A DNA stretch of 38,664 nucleotides, taken from assembly GCA_029256365.1 (NCBI GenBank), contig JAQSYB010000002.1, positions 1 through 38,664 of the forward strand, in the 5' to 3' direction. The notes beneath the pieces were generated by a model. The model saw nothing but the letters and a program-made list of their open reading frames with translations. It was not told where the DNA came from and searched no databases. Shown in pieces: positions 25,514 to 34,329 of this stretch. Position numbers and translations under genes: made by a program. The stretch is from Clostridia bacterium (GTDB lineage Bacteria > Bacillota > Clostridia > Lutisporales > Lutisporaceae). Position 1 is the first letter of the stretch, and each line of letters begins with the position of its first letter.

Positions 25514-27466
25514 ATGGACGAGAATAAGATTCTCAAAGAACAGGTTCAAGAGCTAGATTTAGATGAAATTATAGCCAAGTATGACAAAGAATCTAATTTT
25601 AGAAAGCTTTCTGGCTTTCCACTTAAAATTGTAACATCACTAGCAATTATGTTTTCATTATTTCAATTATATACTGCAGTTTTTGGTGTATTGCCAGCTC
25701 AATTACAAAGGTCAATTCACCTTAGCTTTGCCTTTGTTTTGGCATACTTAATGTACCCAGGCAGCAAGAAAATGTCAAAGAATAAAATGCACTGGCTGGA
25801 TATTGGTTTGGCTGTTATCGCAGGACTAGTAGGACTTTATATTACCTTCAATTACAACGCACTTATTATGAGAGCCGGTGATCAAACACCAATCGACATA
25901 TTTGTTGCGATACTTGCCATTCTATTTGTACTAGAAGCAGCAAGAAGAGTAGTTGGATTGCCAATCGTTATTATAGCAAGTACATTCTTGCTTTATGCTA
26001 AAATTGGTCCATATTTACCTGGATTTTTAAATCACAGGGGTTATTCCATAGAGAGAATAGCAAGTCATATGTATTTCACAACTGAAGGTATACTAGGAAC
26101 GCCAATCGCAGTTTCCTCAACCTTCATATTCTTATTTATATTATTTGGAGCCTTCTTGGATAAGACTGGTATAGGCAAGTTTTTCATCGATCTTGCAAAT
26201 GCCATTGCCGGAAAAGCTGTAGGTGGTCCAGCAAAGGTTGCTGTACTAAGCAGCGCGTTGACTGGTACAATATCAGGCAGCTCCGTTGCAAACACTGTAG
26301 GAACAGGAAGCTTCACAATACCACTAATGAAGAGCTTAGGATATAAGCCAGAATTTGCCGGTGCCGTTGAGGCAGCCGCTTCTACTGGTGGACAGATCAT
26401 GCCTCCTATCATGGGAGCAGCAGCATTCTTAATGGCTGAGTTTATAGGTATACCATACAGCTCAATTGCTAAGGCAGCTATCATACCTGCATTGCTATAC
26501 TTTACTGGCATATGGATCATGATTGATCTTGAAGCAAGAAAGACTGGCATGAAAGGTCTTGATGAATCAAAGCTTCCAAAGCTTGCAAGAGTTTTAGCTG
26601 AGAGATGGTATCTGATCACACCTATATTTGTAATCGTATATATGCTAATGAGCGGTACTACACCAATTAAGGCTGCTCTTTATGGAATTTTGTCAGCAGT
26701 AATTGTTGGCATGTTTAGAAGAGAAACAAGAATGAACTTTAGAACATTGCTCGAAACACTTGAGATGGGTGCTAAGGGTGCATTGGGTGTTGCTATTGCC
26801 TGCGCTTGTGCTGGTATCATAGTAGGTACTGTAACACTTACTGGATTAGGTCTTAAGATGGGGAATGGACTTGTTGAATTGGCTGGAGGATACTTACTAC
26901 CAACACTAGCATTAACAATGATATCTTCTATCATACTTGGTATGGGTGCTCCAACAACAGCGAACTACATTATAACATCCACAATAGCAGCACCAGCGCT
27001 ATTAAAATTGGGTGTAAATCCATTGACAGCCCATATGTTTGTTTTCTATTTTGGTATCATAGCTGATATCACACCACCTGTTGCTCTTGCAGCCTTTGCG
27101 GGATCAGCAATTGCGAAGGCGGATCCGATAAAGACGGCCTTTAATGCCAGTAAGCTTGCGATAGCGGCATTCTTAATACCTTATATGTTTGTAATCAATC
27201 CACAGTTGCTGCTTATCGATACAACTGGGCTTGAAATAGTACAAATAACAATTACATCCCTTATTGGTATGTTGGGTATAGGTATCGCAATGCAAGGATA
27301 TATTTTAGGAAAAGTAAATGTAATCCTAAGAGTAATATTCATGCTTGGTGGACTTGCACTGATTGACCCAGGTTTGTATACTGACATTATTGGTATCACT
27401 GCAATCAGTTTAGGTATACTATTCCAATGGTTTAAGTATAGAAGACCATCAGCAAAGGTGAGCTAA
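25514..27466 (+). CDS. TRAP transporter fused permease (4TM-12TM)
   Basis: A 650-residue membrane protein in which the small (DctQ-like, about 35-150) and large (DctM-like, about 160-645) TRAP subunits are fused, as is normal for TAXI systems. The large domain shows the conserved SSVANTVGTGSFTIPLM segment, EAAASTGGQIMPPIMGAAAF, and a second repeat with GMGAPTTANYI and ADITPPVALAAFA. These transporters use an ion gradient, not ATP. It starts at ATG 25514 with GAGGAGGG five bases away; an upstream in-frame TTG (25499) overlaps that site. It is 62 bases after the DUF1850 gene. Confidence 0.94.
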   Translation: MDENKILKEQVQELDLDEIIAKYDKESNFRKLSGFPLKIVTSLAIMFSLFQLYTAVFGVLPAQLQRSIHLSFAFVLAYLMYPGSKKMSKNKMHWLDIGLAVIAGLVGLYITFNYNALIMRAGDQTPIDIFVAILAILFVLEAARRVVGLPIVIIASTFLLYAKIGPYLPGFLNHRGYSIERIASHMYFTTEGILGTPIAVSSTFIFLFILFGAFLDKTGIGKFFIDLANAIAGKAVGGPAKVAVLSSALTGTISGSSVANTVGTGSFTIPLMKSLGYKPEFAGAVEAAASTGGQIMPPIMGAAAFLMAEFIGIPYSSIAKAAIIPALLYFTGIWIMIDLEARKTGMKGLDESKLPKLARVLAERWYLITPIFVIVYMLMSGTTPIKAALYGILSAVIVGMFRRETRMNFRTLLETLEMGAKGALGVAIACACAGIIVGTVTLTGLGLKMGNGLVELAGGYLLPTLALTMISSIILGMGAPTTANYIITSTIAAPALLKLGVNPLTAHMFVFYFGIIADITPPVALAAFAGSAIAKADPIKTAFNASKLAIAAFLIPYMFVINPQLLLIDTTGLEIVQITITSLIGMLGIGIAMQGYILGKVNVILRVIFMLGGLALIDPGLYTDIIGITAISLGILFQWFKYRRPSAKVS

Positions 27467-27503
27467 TATTCCAAAGGAATCTTTATAATTAAATTTAGTT
27501 ATG

Positions 27504-27521
27504 TTAATATTGTAATATTAA
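27504..27521. promoter_or_regulatory. Palindrome upstream of the sensor lipoprotein gene
   Basis: A perfect 8-bp inverted repeat with a 2-base spacer (TTAATATT, GT, AATATTAA), about 55 bases before the start codons of the next gene. It may be an operator, but it is pure A+T in its arms and could be chance. Confidence 0.3.
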
Positions 27522-27578
27522 AGAATAATACAATGATTGAGATATAAAGAATAACTTCGAGACAAAGCAGGTGAAATG

Positions 27579-29075
27579 ATGGTTAAAAATATAATTGTAT
27601 TTATTTTAGCATGTACCATGCTTACATCCTGTTCCTACAAGCCGATAGAAAAGGAAGCTATGCCTTCTGAGAGTGTTGTTTCTAAGGAAAACACGAATCT
27701 GCAAGGAACAAATTTTGAAAACTTACAGCTGCCAGATAATTATAATATCAAACAATTTGAAGGTATGACATTAAATTTCATTGTAGAGAATAATTTGTAT
27801 GCCAGTATTCTTTCTCATGAAAGTGAAGAGTTTTCTGAAATAACAGGGATTAATGTGAAGATTCGATCCGTTGATTTTGACACATTGGTTCAAAAAGTGA
27901 ACTTGGATTTTATAGGACAGGCGGGAGAGTATCAACTGATTTATGTAGATCCTTATCAAACCCTAAATAGATTCTATCCGTATTTAGAGATATTGAATCC
28001 TTATAATAAAAATGCAAATTTACCACAAATCAAAGGTTTTCCAGAAGATTTTTTTGAAAATCAAACTGCTGTATGCTCCTATTTTGAGGATGATAAAGAT
28101 GTTTATACTGTTCCTTTTGACAGTACAACAATGATTTTATATTATAGGAAAGATATATTTGATAAATATAGAGACCGTTTTTACTTGGAGAAAGGCTATG
28201 ATTGGACTCCGGGTACTAGTGAATTCACATGGGAGAGATATTATGAAGCCGCAAAGTGGATTGATGAAAATGTTCCCAATCATGAAGTGGAATATGGCAG
28301 CGGGCTTATGGCACAGCAGCATAACTCCATATTCTGTGAATTTTCAAATATACTAGCTTCCTATGGGGGAGATTATTTTCTAGATGAAAAGGTCAATACC
28401 TTGGGAATAAAGACCTTTGAGCAGATTCATGTATTAGATGAGAATTTTATACAAGCAGCAGATATGTATAAAAAGATTGCAGGTGTTTCTGCGCCTCAAA
28501 GTGTGAATTGGAATTGGACGGATTTGGCTAGAGTTTTTCGCGATGGGGACATTGCAATGATGGCAAATTGGGATGAAAATTACACCTATGTTGAGGATCC
28601 AGTGAATTCAAAGGTAGCTGGCAATGTAGGATATGCTATATTGCCCTACGGGGATGTAAGAAGTGCGAACATCTATGGCGGCTCAGGTATTGGTATTAAT
28701 AAATATGCGACGGAAAGTGAGAAGCAGGCAGCATGGCTGTATATCGTTTGGGCAACATCAAAGGATATGCAATTAAAAGTACTGAAGCACCCAGAGGGTG
28801 GAAGCCTGCCAACTAGAAAATCGGCATATGAAGACCCCTATATTTTGAATCAAATAAACCAATCCGATGAGAATCTTCAATTAAAACATATGAAGGCAGT
28901 GTTAAATGCATGGGAAACAGATCATATTTATTTGCGGCCAAAGCTTTCTAACTTCTATGAAGTGGAAAAGGTTCTTATCAGTAATTTGCACAATATGATT
29001 GTAAATAATTTAGATAGTATAGATACAAGTCAGAAGATATATGACGAATTAGAACGCATCAAAATAGATGAATAA
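27579..29075 (+). CDS. Family 1 solute-binding lipoprotein without its own permease
   Basis: A 498-residue extracellular binding lipoprotein with lipobox L-T-S-C (Cys18). The fold is family 1 (MalE-like), with recognisable TVPFDSTTMILYYRKDIF, AMMANWDENY and GSGIGINKYA stretches. No permease or ATPase of the matching type follows. Instead a YesM-type kinase and YesN-type regulator come next on the same strand. This order suggests that the protein presents a ligand to the kinase rather than to a transporter. Precedents are the AraP-AraS-AraT and XylFII-LytS sugar sensors of other Firmicutes. Two ATGs (27576, 27579) are possible; the second has the better spacing from AGGTG. Confidence 0.87.
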   Translation: MVKNIIVFILACTMLTSCSYKPIEKEAMPSESVVSKENTNLQGTNFENLQLPDNYNIKQFEGMTLNFIVENNLYASILSHESEEFSEITGINVKIRSVDFDTLVQKVNLDFIGQAGEYQLIYVDPYQTLNRFYPYLEILNPYNKNANLPQIKGFPEDFFENQTAVCSYFEDDKDVYTVPFDSTTMILYYRKDIFDKYRDRFYLEKGYDWTPGTSEFTWERYYEAAKWIDENVPNHEVEYGSGLMAQQHNSIFCEFSNILASYGGDYFLDEKVNTLGIKTFEQIHVLDENFIQAADMYKKIAGVSAPQSVNWNWTDLARVFRDGDIAMMANWDENYTYVEDPVNSKVAGNVGYAILPYGDVRSANIYGGSGIGINKYATESEKQAAWLYIVWATSKDMQLKVLKHPEGGSLPTRKSAYEDPYILNQINQSDENLQLKHMKAVLNAWETDHIYLRPKLSNFYEVEKVLISNLHNMIVNNLDSIDTSQKIYDELERIKIDE

Positions 29076-29084
29076 AATGAACAC

Positions 29085-29168
29085 ACACAGCCGGCTAACT
29101 ATATGTAATTTTTTGCTCTACGTCAGCTCTGCATCCTGAGCAAAAACATATAGTAACCCTTGCTGTGC
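29085..29168 (+). repeat. Long imperfect inverted repeat before the YesM-type kinase gene
   Basis: The arms pair as CACAGC with GCTGTG at the base and, after an internal loop, CTATATGT plus TTTTTGCTC with GAGCAAAAA plus ACATATAG (17 bp with a 3-base bulge) around a 19-base loop at 29119-29137. The kinase AGGAGGAG follows directly at 29173-29180. It has no T tail, so it is not a terminator in this direction. Confidence 0.75.
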
Positions 29169-29187
29169 GTTTAGGAGGAGTAAATAA

Positions 29188-30930
29188 GTGAAAACGAAAG
29201 TATATAATTCGCTGCGTGTGAAGCTTGGCATTTTGGCAATCGTTTTAATCGCGATTCCAATAATCGTTATTTCATTTACTTATTCCCGTACTGTAAAAGA
29301 GATTATTAAGAATAAGTATACAGAATCAGCCATTCAATCGGTATATGAAACTGGGGAGAAATTGGACTTTGTATTAAAGGATGTGCAAGAATTCTCTACT
29401 GTGATCATTTCGAATAATGAATTGTTGGAAATGTTAAACAAAGAGGCAGCCTTTAAAACTGAGGATTTTAATCGAGTATTAAGAGGATTTATTACGTCAA
29501 GAGACGATATTGAAGTGATTGATTTGGTTTTGGAGGATGCCTACTCCTATTACTCAGTTGGTGCAAAAAAAATAAGTAGAATGCAGCGTCTAAACGAGAA
29601 TCTGAGGGAGTCTTCAGGACAACCTTTGTGGCTGCCGACAAATATGGAAGAAATAGAAATTCTATCAGGGAAATTTAAAAAAAATTACTTCACCCTTGCT
29701 CGAAAAATTGTGGATTTTAACACACTTGAGAATTATGGCTTTTTAATGATAGATTTGGAGGAGGTATTGTTAGAACAAGCATATTCAGGACTCCTTGACC
29801 ATGAAGATGCAGAGGTGTTTATATGTGACAGCCAAGGCTACATTATCAGTCATCCTGATAAAACGAAAATTGGAAGTACAATCCAGGAGGAACCCTACGC
29901 AAAAGAGGTACTAGCTGATCGTTTCGGTCATAGCTATGTTCAATACAATACCAGTATAGGTAAGGTTGCAATATACTCTACAATTGAGGTGAATGGTTGG
30001 AAGCTGATCAAGACAATCTCAACAGATTATTTGTATGAAGAGATTAATCGAATGCAGAAATACTTTATCGTTGGAGGCATTATATATGGGCTTGTAATCA
30101 TATTGTATATGCTGTTTTTCTCAATTCGGTATACTGAGCCTATGATGAGAATGATGAGTGTGATTAAAAGGGTTGAACAAGGAGACCTAAAAGCAAGAAC
30201 GGAGATTCAGTCCAATGATGAAGTTGGGCAGCTGGGGCATAGCCTAAACAATATGATTTCAGAGATGGAAAATCTGATTGATAAATTGGTTAGAGAAGAG
30301 CAAGAGAAAAAGGAAGTGGAGCTGGAAGCACTTCATGCTCAAATCAATCCTCATTTTCTTTATAATACATTAAACACTATCAAATGGATGGCAAAAATCC
30401 AAGGGAATAACAGCATAAGCAAAGCCATAACTGCACTTGTAAAGCTTCTTAGAATCAGTACAAATTTGGGTAGAGATATGATTTCTCTAGAGGAAGAAAT
30501 TGATTATGTGAAGAATTACATTGTCATTCAAAAACTGCGCTTTAGTAAATCCATCAATATTGTTTATCAAATAGATGAAAATTGCATGAAGCTATCAGTG
30601 CCGAAATTGATTTTACAGCCAATTGTTGAGAATTCCTTTATTTACGGTATGGAAGATGAACATCATGAGTTAAATATTGAGCTAAAAGCCTATATACGGG
30701 AAAATAGGTTAATGATAGAGGTTCGCGATGATGGACCAGGCATTGAAGAAGCGGTATTGAAGAATATCTTAACAAATGCTACAGATAAGGCTAGATTTAG
30801 TAAGGTGGGTTTGAATAATGTCAATCAAAGGATTAAGATTTATTGTGGCAATGAGTATGGATTGCAAATTGAGACTGAACTTGGAATTGGAACGATTGTA
30901 ATCGTAACCTTACCCATAAATCCGATGTAG
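29188..30930 (+). CDS. YesM-type sensor histidine kinase
   Basis: A 580-residue membrane kinase. TM1 (about 11-32) and TM2 (about 292-312) enclose an extracellular Cache-like sensor domain; a HAMP domain (about 312-365) and coil follow. The His-kinase domain carries the QINPHFLYN motif with likely phospho-acceptor H389, then the ATPase with ILQPIVENSF, the G1 box DDGPGI and a short G2 region. This is the YesM class that works with YesN-type AraC regulators, which is exactly the next gene. It starts at GTG 29188 with TAGGAGGAG. The preceding lipoprotein may be its ligand-sensing partner outside the cell. Confidence 0.93.
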   Translation: MKTKVYNSLRVKLGILAIVLIAIPIIVISFTYSRTVKEIIKNKYTESAIQSVYETGEKLDFVLKDVQEFSTVIISNNELLEMLNKEAAFKTEDFNRVLRGFITSRDDIEVIDLVLEDAYSYYSVGAKKISRMQRLNENLRESSGQPLWLPTNMEEIEILSGKFKKNYFTLARKIVDFNTLENYGFLMIDLEEVLLEQAYSGLLDHEDAEVFICDSQGYIISHPDKTKIGSTIQEEPYAKEVLADRFGHSYVQYNTSIGKVAIYSTIEVNGWKLIKTISTDYLYEEINRMQKYFIVGGIIYGLVIILYMLFFSIRYTEPMMRMMSVIKRVEQGDLKARTEIQSNDEVGQLGHSLNNMISEMENLIDKLVREEQEKKEVELEALHAQINPHFLYNTLNTIKWMAKIQGNNSISKAITALVKLLRISTNLGRDMISLEEEIDYVKNYIVIQKLRFSKSINIVYQIDENCMKLSVPKLILQPIVENSFIYGMEDEHHELNIELKAYIRENRLMIEVRDDGPGIEEAVLKNILTNATDKARFSKVGLNNVNQRIKIYCGNEYGLQIETELGIGTIVIVTLPINPM

Positions 30931-30962
30931 AGGTTAATTTTTCAAGGAGATTGAGGTGCTTT

Positions 30963-32591
30963 ATGTATAAGGTTCTAATTGTAGACGATGAATTGCTGGT
31001 CAGAGTTGGACTTAAAACGACAATCGATTGGGAAGCAAATGGCTTCAAGGTTGTTGCGGAAGCATCCAATGGAGAGCAAGGCTTTGATCAGTACAAAAAA
31101 CATATGCCTGATGTGATTATCACGGATATCAAAATGCCCAAAAAAGATGGACTTTGGTTGGTAGAGGAAATAAGAAAAGAAAATCATCACGCCAAAATAT
31201 TGGTTTTGACATGCTACGATGAGTTTTCATATGCCAGAAGAGCATTAAAAATTGGTGCAGATGACTATATTTTAAAATCAGAAATTGAGGACGAAGAACT
31301 TGTTGCAATTATGCGATCCATAAAAAAGAAGATGGATTTGGATAATAAGACCAGAAATATGAAAGATAAGGTGCTGACAAGTAGAAATGATATCAAGAGA
31401 TCCATATTTACTGATATGATTAAGTCGGGTTTTCATATTGATGCCAATCTCTCAGAACGATGTGCAGGCATTGAATTCCCGTTGATCAACACAAGATTTG
31501 CATTTGCTAGTATCGCTATAAACGATACCCTAGATGAATTGCATATGGACTCAGGGCAGTTGAAGCAAAGGAATCACGTTGTACGTAATATTCTACTGGA
31601 CCTATTTGCAGAACGAACCTTTGACTATGTATACAGCCATCAGACCAAGAGATATATATTCTTTTTATCATCTCCTATGCTGAATGAAACAGAATTGAAA
31701 AAAATGTTTGCTGCGGCAATGAATTCTGTAAAGCAGTATTTCGATTGCTCCTTGAATGTTGTATATACAGATGTATTTGATCATTTACAAGATGCCTTAG
31801 GGGTATATAAGACTTTTATAGAGAAGTCCCAGATATTATTCTATAAGAATGAGAAATCGTTCTATATATCCGATATGCACAGCATAAGCTTTGGTGAGCC
31901 CAAGGTCTTTCACCTAGAAAAGGAATATAATAAGCAGTTCATTGAAGCCATAGGACAAGAAAGTCTCGAAAGAATGAAGGAGCTCATCCGTGAAGTCGGC
32001 CGTTATTTTGAGGATAACAATGTAAACCCAATGATAGTAAAAATTTTCATTTCAGAATTAATTGGAAATATTTTTAGCAGCTATGGTCTTTTTTTAGAAA
32101 ACAACGTTCAGATTAAAAACAATGAGCAATATCATCAACAGATTCAAATTTCAGAGAATCTGAGGGGTGTTATGAACTTGCTGCTTGATTTCACAAGCAA
32201 AGTCATAGGTGTTATACAGCAAATGAGATATACCAATTCAAAATTGTTAATCAATAGAGCACTGAATTATATTGACTACCACTATGATGAAAAAATATCC
32301 TTGGATGATGTAGCGCAGAATATTCATCTGTCAAAGCATTACCTGTGCAATGCCTTTAAAAAGGCCACCGGTGAGAATATGTCATTATACATCAACAAGC
32401 TTAGGATAGAAAAGGCAAAGAGATTGCTGTTGGAATCCGACGGTAAGATAAAAGAAATCTTTGAAGAAGTCGGATATTCAAACCAACAATATTTTAGCAA
32501 GGTATTTAAAAGAATCACTGGAATGACTGTAATGGAATATAAAGAAAGTATGTCACCCAAGATAAAAGTGAAAACAAAGGAACCTTCCTAA
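30963..32591 (+). CDS. YesN-type response regulator with AraC DNA-binding domain
   Basis: A 542-residue regulator. The receiver domain (about 1-120) has D8, D9, phosphorylation site D55 and the lysine in DYILKSE (the usual proline after the lysine is Ser). A long linker of about 300 residues follows, then the AraC double helix-turn-helix (about 430-530; ISLDDVAQNIHLSKHYL and VGYSNQQYFSKVFKRITG). It should act with the YesM-type kinase and probably controls the transporter operon starting at 32816. The start is ATG 30963; a TTG at 30951 lacks good spacing. Its stop codon lies in the loop of a terminator. Confidence 0.93.
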   Translation: MYKVLIVDDELLVRVGLKTTIDWEANGFKVVAEASNGEQGFDQYKKHMPDVIITDIKMPKKDGLWLVEEIRKENHHAKILVLTCYDEFSYARRALKIGADDYILKSEIEDEELVAIMRSIKKKMDLDNKTRNMKDKVLTSRNDIKRSIFTDMIKSGFHIDANLSERCAGIEFPLINTRFAFASIAINDTLDELHMDSGQLKQRNHVVRNILLDLFAERTFDYVYSHQTKRYIFFLSSPMLNETELKKMFAAAMNSVKQYFDCSLNVVYTDVFDHLQDALGVYKTFIEKSQILFYKNEKSFYISDMHSISFGEPKVFHLEKEYNKQFIEAIGQESLERMKELIREVGRYFEDNNVNPMIVKIFISELIGNIFSSYGLFLENNVQIKNNEQYHQQIQISENLRGVMNLLLDFTSKVIGVIQQMRYTNSKLLINRALNYIDYHYDEKISLDDVAQNIHLSKHYLCNAFKKATGENMSLYINKLRIEKAKRLLLESDGKIKEIFEEVGYSNQQYFSKVFKRITGMTVMEYKESMSPKIKVKTKEPS

Positions 32592-32611
32592 GAGGAAGGT
32601 TCCTTTGTTTT
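32571..32611 (+). terminator. Intrinsic terminator overlapping the YesN gene end
   Basis: A perfect 18-bp stem (32571-32588 with 32594-32611) and a 5-base loop that contains the stop codon TAA. The right arm ends in TTTGTTTT. The stem is symmetric enough to act on both strands. Confidence 0.88.
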
Positions 32612-32624
32612 CTGCGGAATTCTT

Positions 32625-32659
32625 AATATAGTGCACAACAATAGCAATATAGTACAAAA
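32625..32659 (+). promoter_or_regulatory. Tandem direct repeat, candidate AraC-type operator
   Basis: AATATAGTGCACAA (32625-32638) and AATATAGTACAAAA (32646-32659) match at 12 of 14 positions and start 21 bases apart, two turns of the helix. A third AATATAG lies at 32717-32723. This layout is typical of AraC-family binding sites and stands upstream of the transporter operon. Confidence 0.5.
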
Positions 32660-32698
32660 ATAGGAGGTTTGCCCTAAGCTTTTGTCGCATAGAGCAAA

Positions 32699-32716
32699 AT
32701 TTTACTCTAGTAAAAT
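32699..32716. promoter_or_regulatory. Inverted repeat upstream of the transporter operon
   Basis: A perfect 7-bp inverted repeat with a 4-base spacer (ATTTTAC, TCTA, GTAAAAT), 100 bases before the ATP-binding protein gene. It could be a second operator. Its relation to the promoter is not clear. Confidence 0.3.
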
Positions 32717-32815
32717 AATATAGAATATTTCATTTATTTCTGATATTAACTATCATTGAGATAACAGAAACAAGGTACACAAACAAAAAACTGATAAAAG
32801 GAGAATCTATAAGCT

Positions 32816-34315
32816 ATGAATCTGGATATAAAATTAAGAGTGTCTAATATTGAAAAATTTTTTCCAGGTGTTAAGGCATTAGATAAGATAAATTTCGCAG
32901 TAAAAAAGGGAACAGTTCATGTTTTATGCGGAGAAAATGGTGCTGGAAAATCTACCCTAATGAAAGTGATTAATGGGATTTACAAGCAGGATGCAGGTCA
33001 AGTACTAATCGATGAAAAGGTTGTAGATATTAAAAATCCTATTGAAGCTAGAAGTCATGGTATATCTATGATATTTCAAGAGCTGAACTATATGCCTGAA
33101 ATGACCATTGAAGAAAGCCTTTTTGTAGGCAATTGGCCTAGGGACAAATTTGGCCAGGTTGATTGGAAGGAAATAAGAAAGCGTACGCTGCAATTGTTGG
33201 AGAAGGAGAATCTCAGCTATTCGCCTGAGACAAAACTCAAGGATCTAACTGTTTCAGATATACAAATGCTGGAGATTTTAAAAGCCATTTCATATAACTC
33301 AGATATTATCATTATGGATGAACCAACATCAGCGATTACTCAGAAGGAAGTTGAGGTTCTTTTTAAGAAAATCATCGAACTGAAAGAGCGTGGGGCATGC
33401 ATCATATATATATCACACAAAATGGATGAAATATTTCGAATTGCAGATGAAATAACTGTATTTAGAGACGGCTGTGTTGTGGATTCAAGGCCCATAGCAG
33501 ATTACGACATGGAAACCGTGATTACACAGATGGTTGGTAGAAAACTAGAAAGTGTTTTCCAGAAGGAAGACATTGCCATCGGTGAGCAAGCACTGCAGGT
33601 AAAAGGACTAACAAGTGCGGGCAAATTTAAAAATGTTAGCTTTGAAGTCAGCCAAGGTGAAATAATCGGTTTTGCAGGACTTATGGGTGCTGGTAGAACA
33701 GAGGTTATGCGTGGGTTGTTTGGACTGGATGAATATCAAGGCGGAGAAGTAACGATTAGAGGAAAAAAGGTTCATATCAAAAACGTTAGGGACAGCATAG
33801 GGCATAAGATGGTTATGCTCTCGGAAGATAGAAGACGATTTGGAATCATTCCGGTAAGAAGTGTAAGAGAAAATGTTTCCCTGTCCAGCTTGAAAAAATT
33901 CATCTATAAGGGAAGACTGCACGCAGAGGAAGAAAATCAAGTTGTTGAAGACTTATGCAAGAAAATGAATGTAAAGACACCATCCTATGAAACCTCCATT
34001 GAATCACTAAGTGGAGGCAATCAACAAAAGGTGATATTGGCCAAATGGATGGCAACGAATCCAGATATATTAATTTTAGATGAACCTACTCGCGGGATTG
34101 ATGTAGGGGCGAAGCATGAAATATATAAGCTTATGACAATGCTAGCCAAACAAGGAAAGGCAGTAATCATGGTTTCTTCTGAATTACCAGAACTAATCAT
34201 GATGTGTGACAAGATCTATGTCATGGCAAAAGGTGAAGTGACAGGAATGTTGACAAGAGACGAATTCACCCAAGAGAAAATCATGGCATATGCAACTGCA
34301 ACGATCACTCAATAG
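32816..34315 (+). CDS. Sugar/polyol ABC transporter ATP-binding protein (RbsA type)
   Basis: A 499-residue ATPase with two fused nucleotide-binding domains, the RbsA/XylG/MglA class. The first domain has an intact Walker A (GENGAGKST) and Walker B (IIMDEPTSAI) but a weak signature. The second has a degenerate Walker A (GLMGAGRTE) and a good signature (LSGGNQQKV) with ILDEPTRGIDVG. This asymmetry is normal in the class. It drives the RbsC-type permease encoded 14 bases on. AAGGAG lies 12 bases before the ATG, slightly far. Confidence 0.95.
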   Translation: MNLDIKLRVSNIEKFFPGVKALDKINFAVKKGTVHVLCGENGAGKSTLMKVINGIYKQDAGQVLIDEKVVDIKNPIEARSHGISMIFQELNYMPEMTIEESLFVGNWPRDKFGQVDWKEIRKRTLQLLEKENLSYSPETKLKDLTVSDIQMLEILKAISYNSDIIIMDEPTSAITQKEVEVLFKKIIELKERGACIIYISHKMDEIFRIADEITVFRDGCVVDSRPIADYDMETVITQMVGRKLESVFQKEDIAIGEQALQVKGLTSAGKFKNVSFEVSQGEIIGFAGLMGAGRTEVMRGLFGLDEYQGGEVTIRGKKVHIKNVRDSIGHKMVMLSEDRRRFGIIPVRSVRENVSLSSLKKFIYKGRLHAEEENQVVEDLCKKMNVKTPSYETSIESLSGGNQQKVILAKWMATNPDILILDEPTRGIDVGAKHEIYKLMTMLAKQGKAVIMVSSELPELIMMCDKIYVMAKGEVTGMLTRDEFTQEKIMAYATATITQ

Positions 34316-34329
34316 GGGGAGAAAATAAT

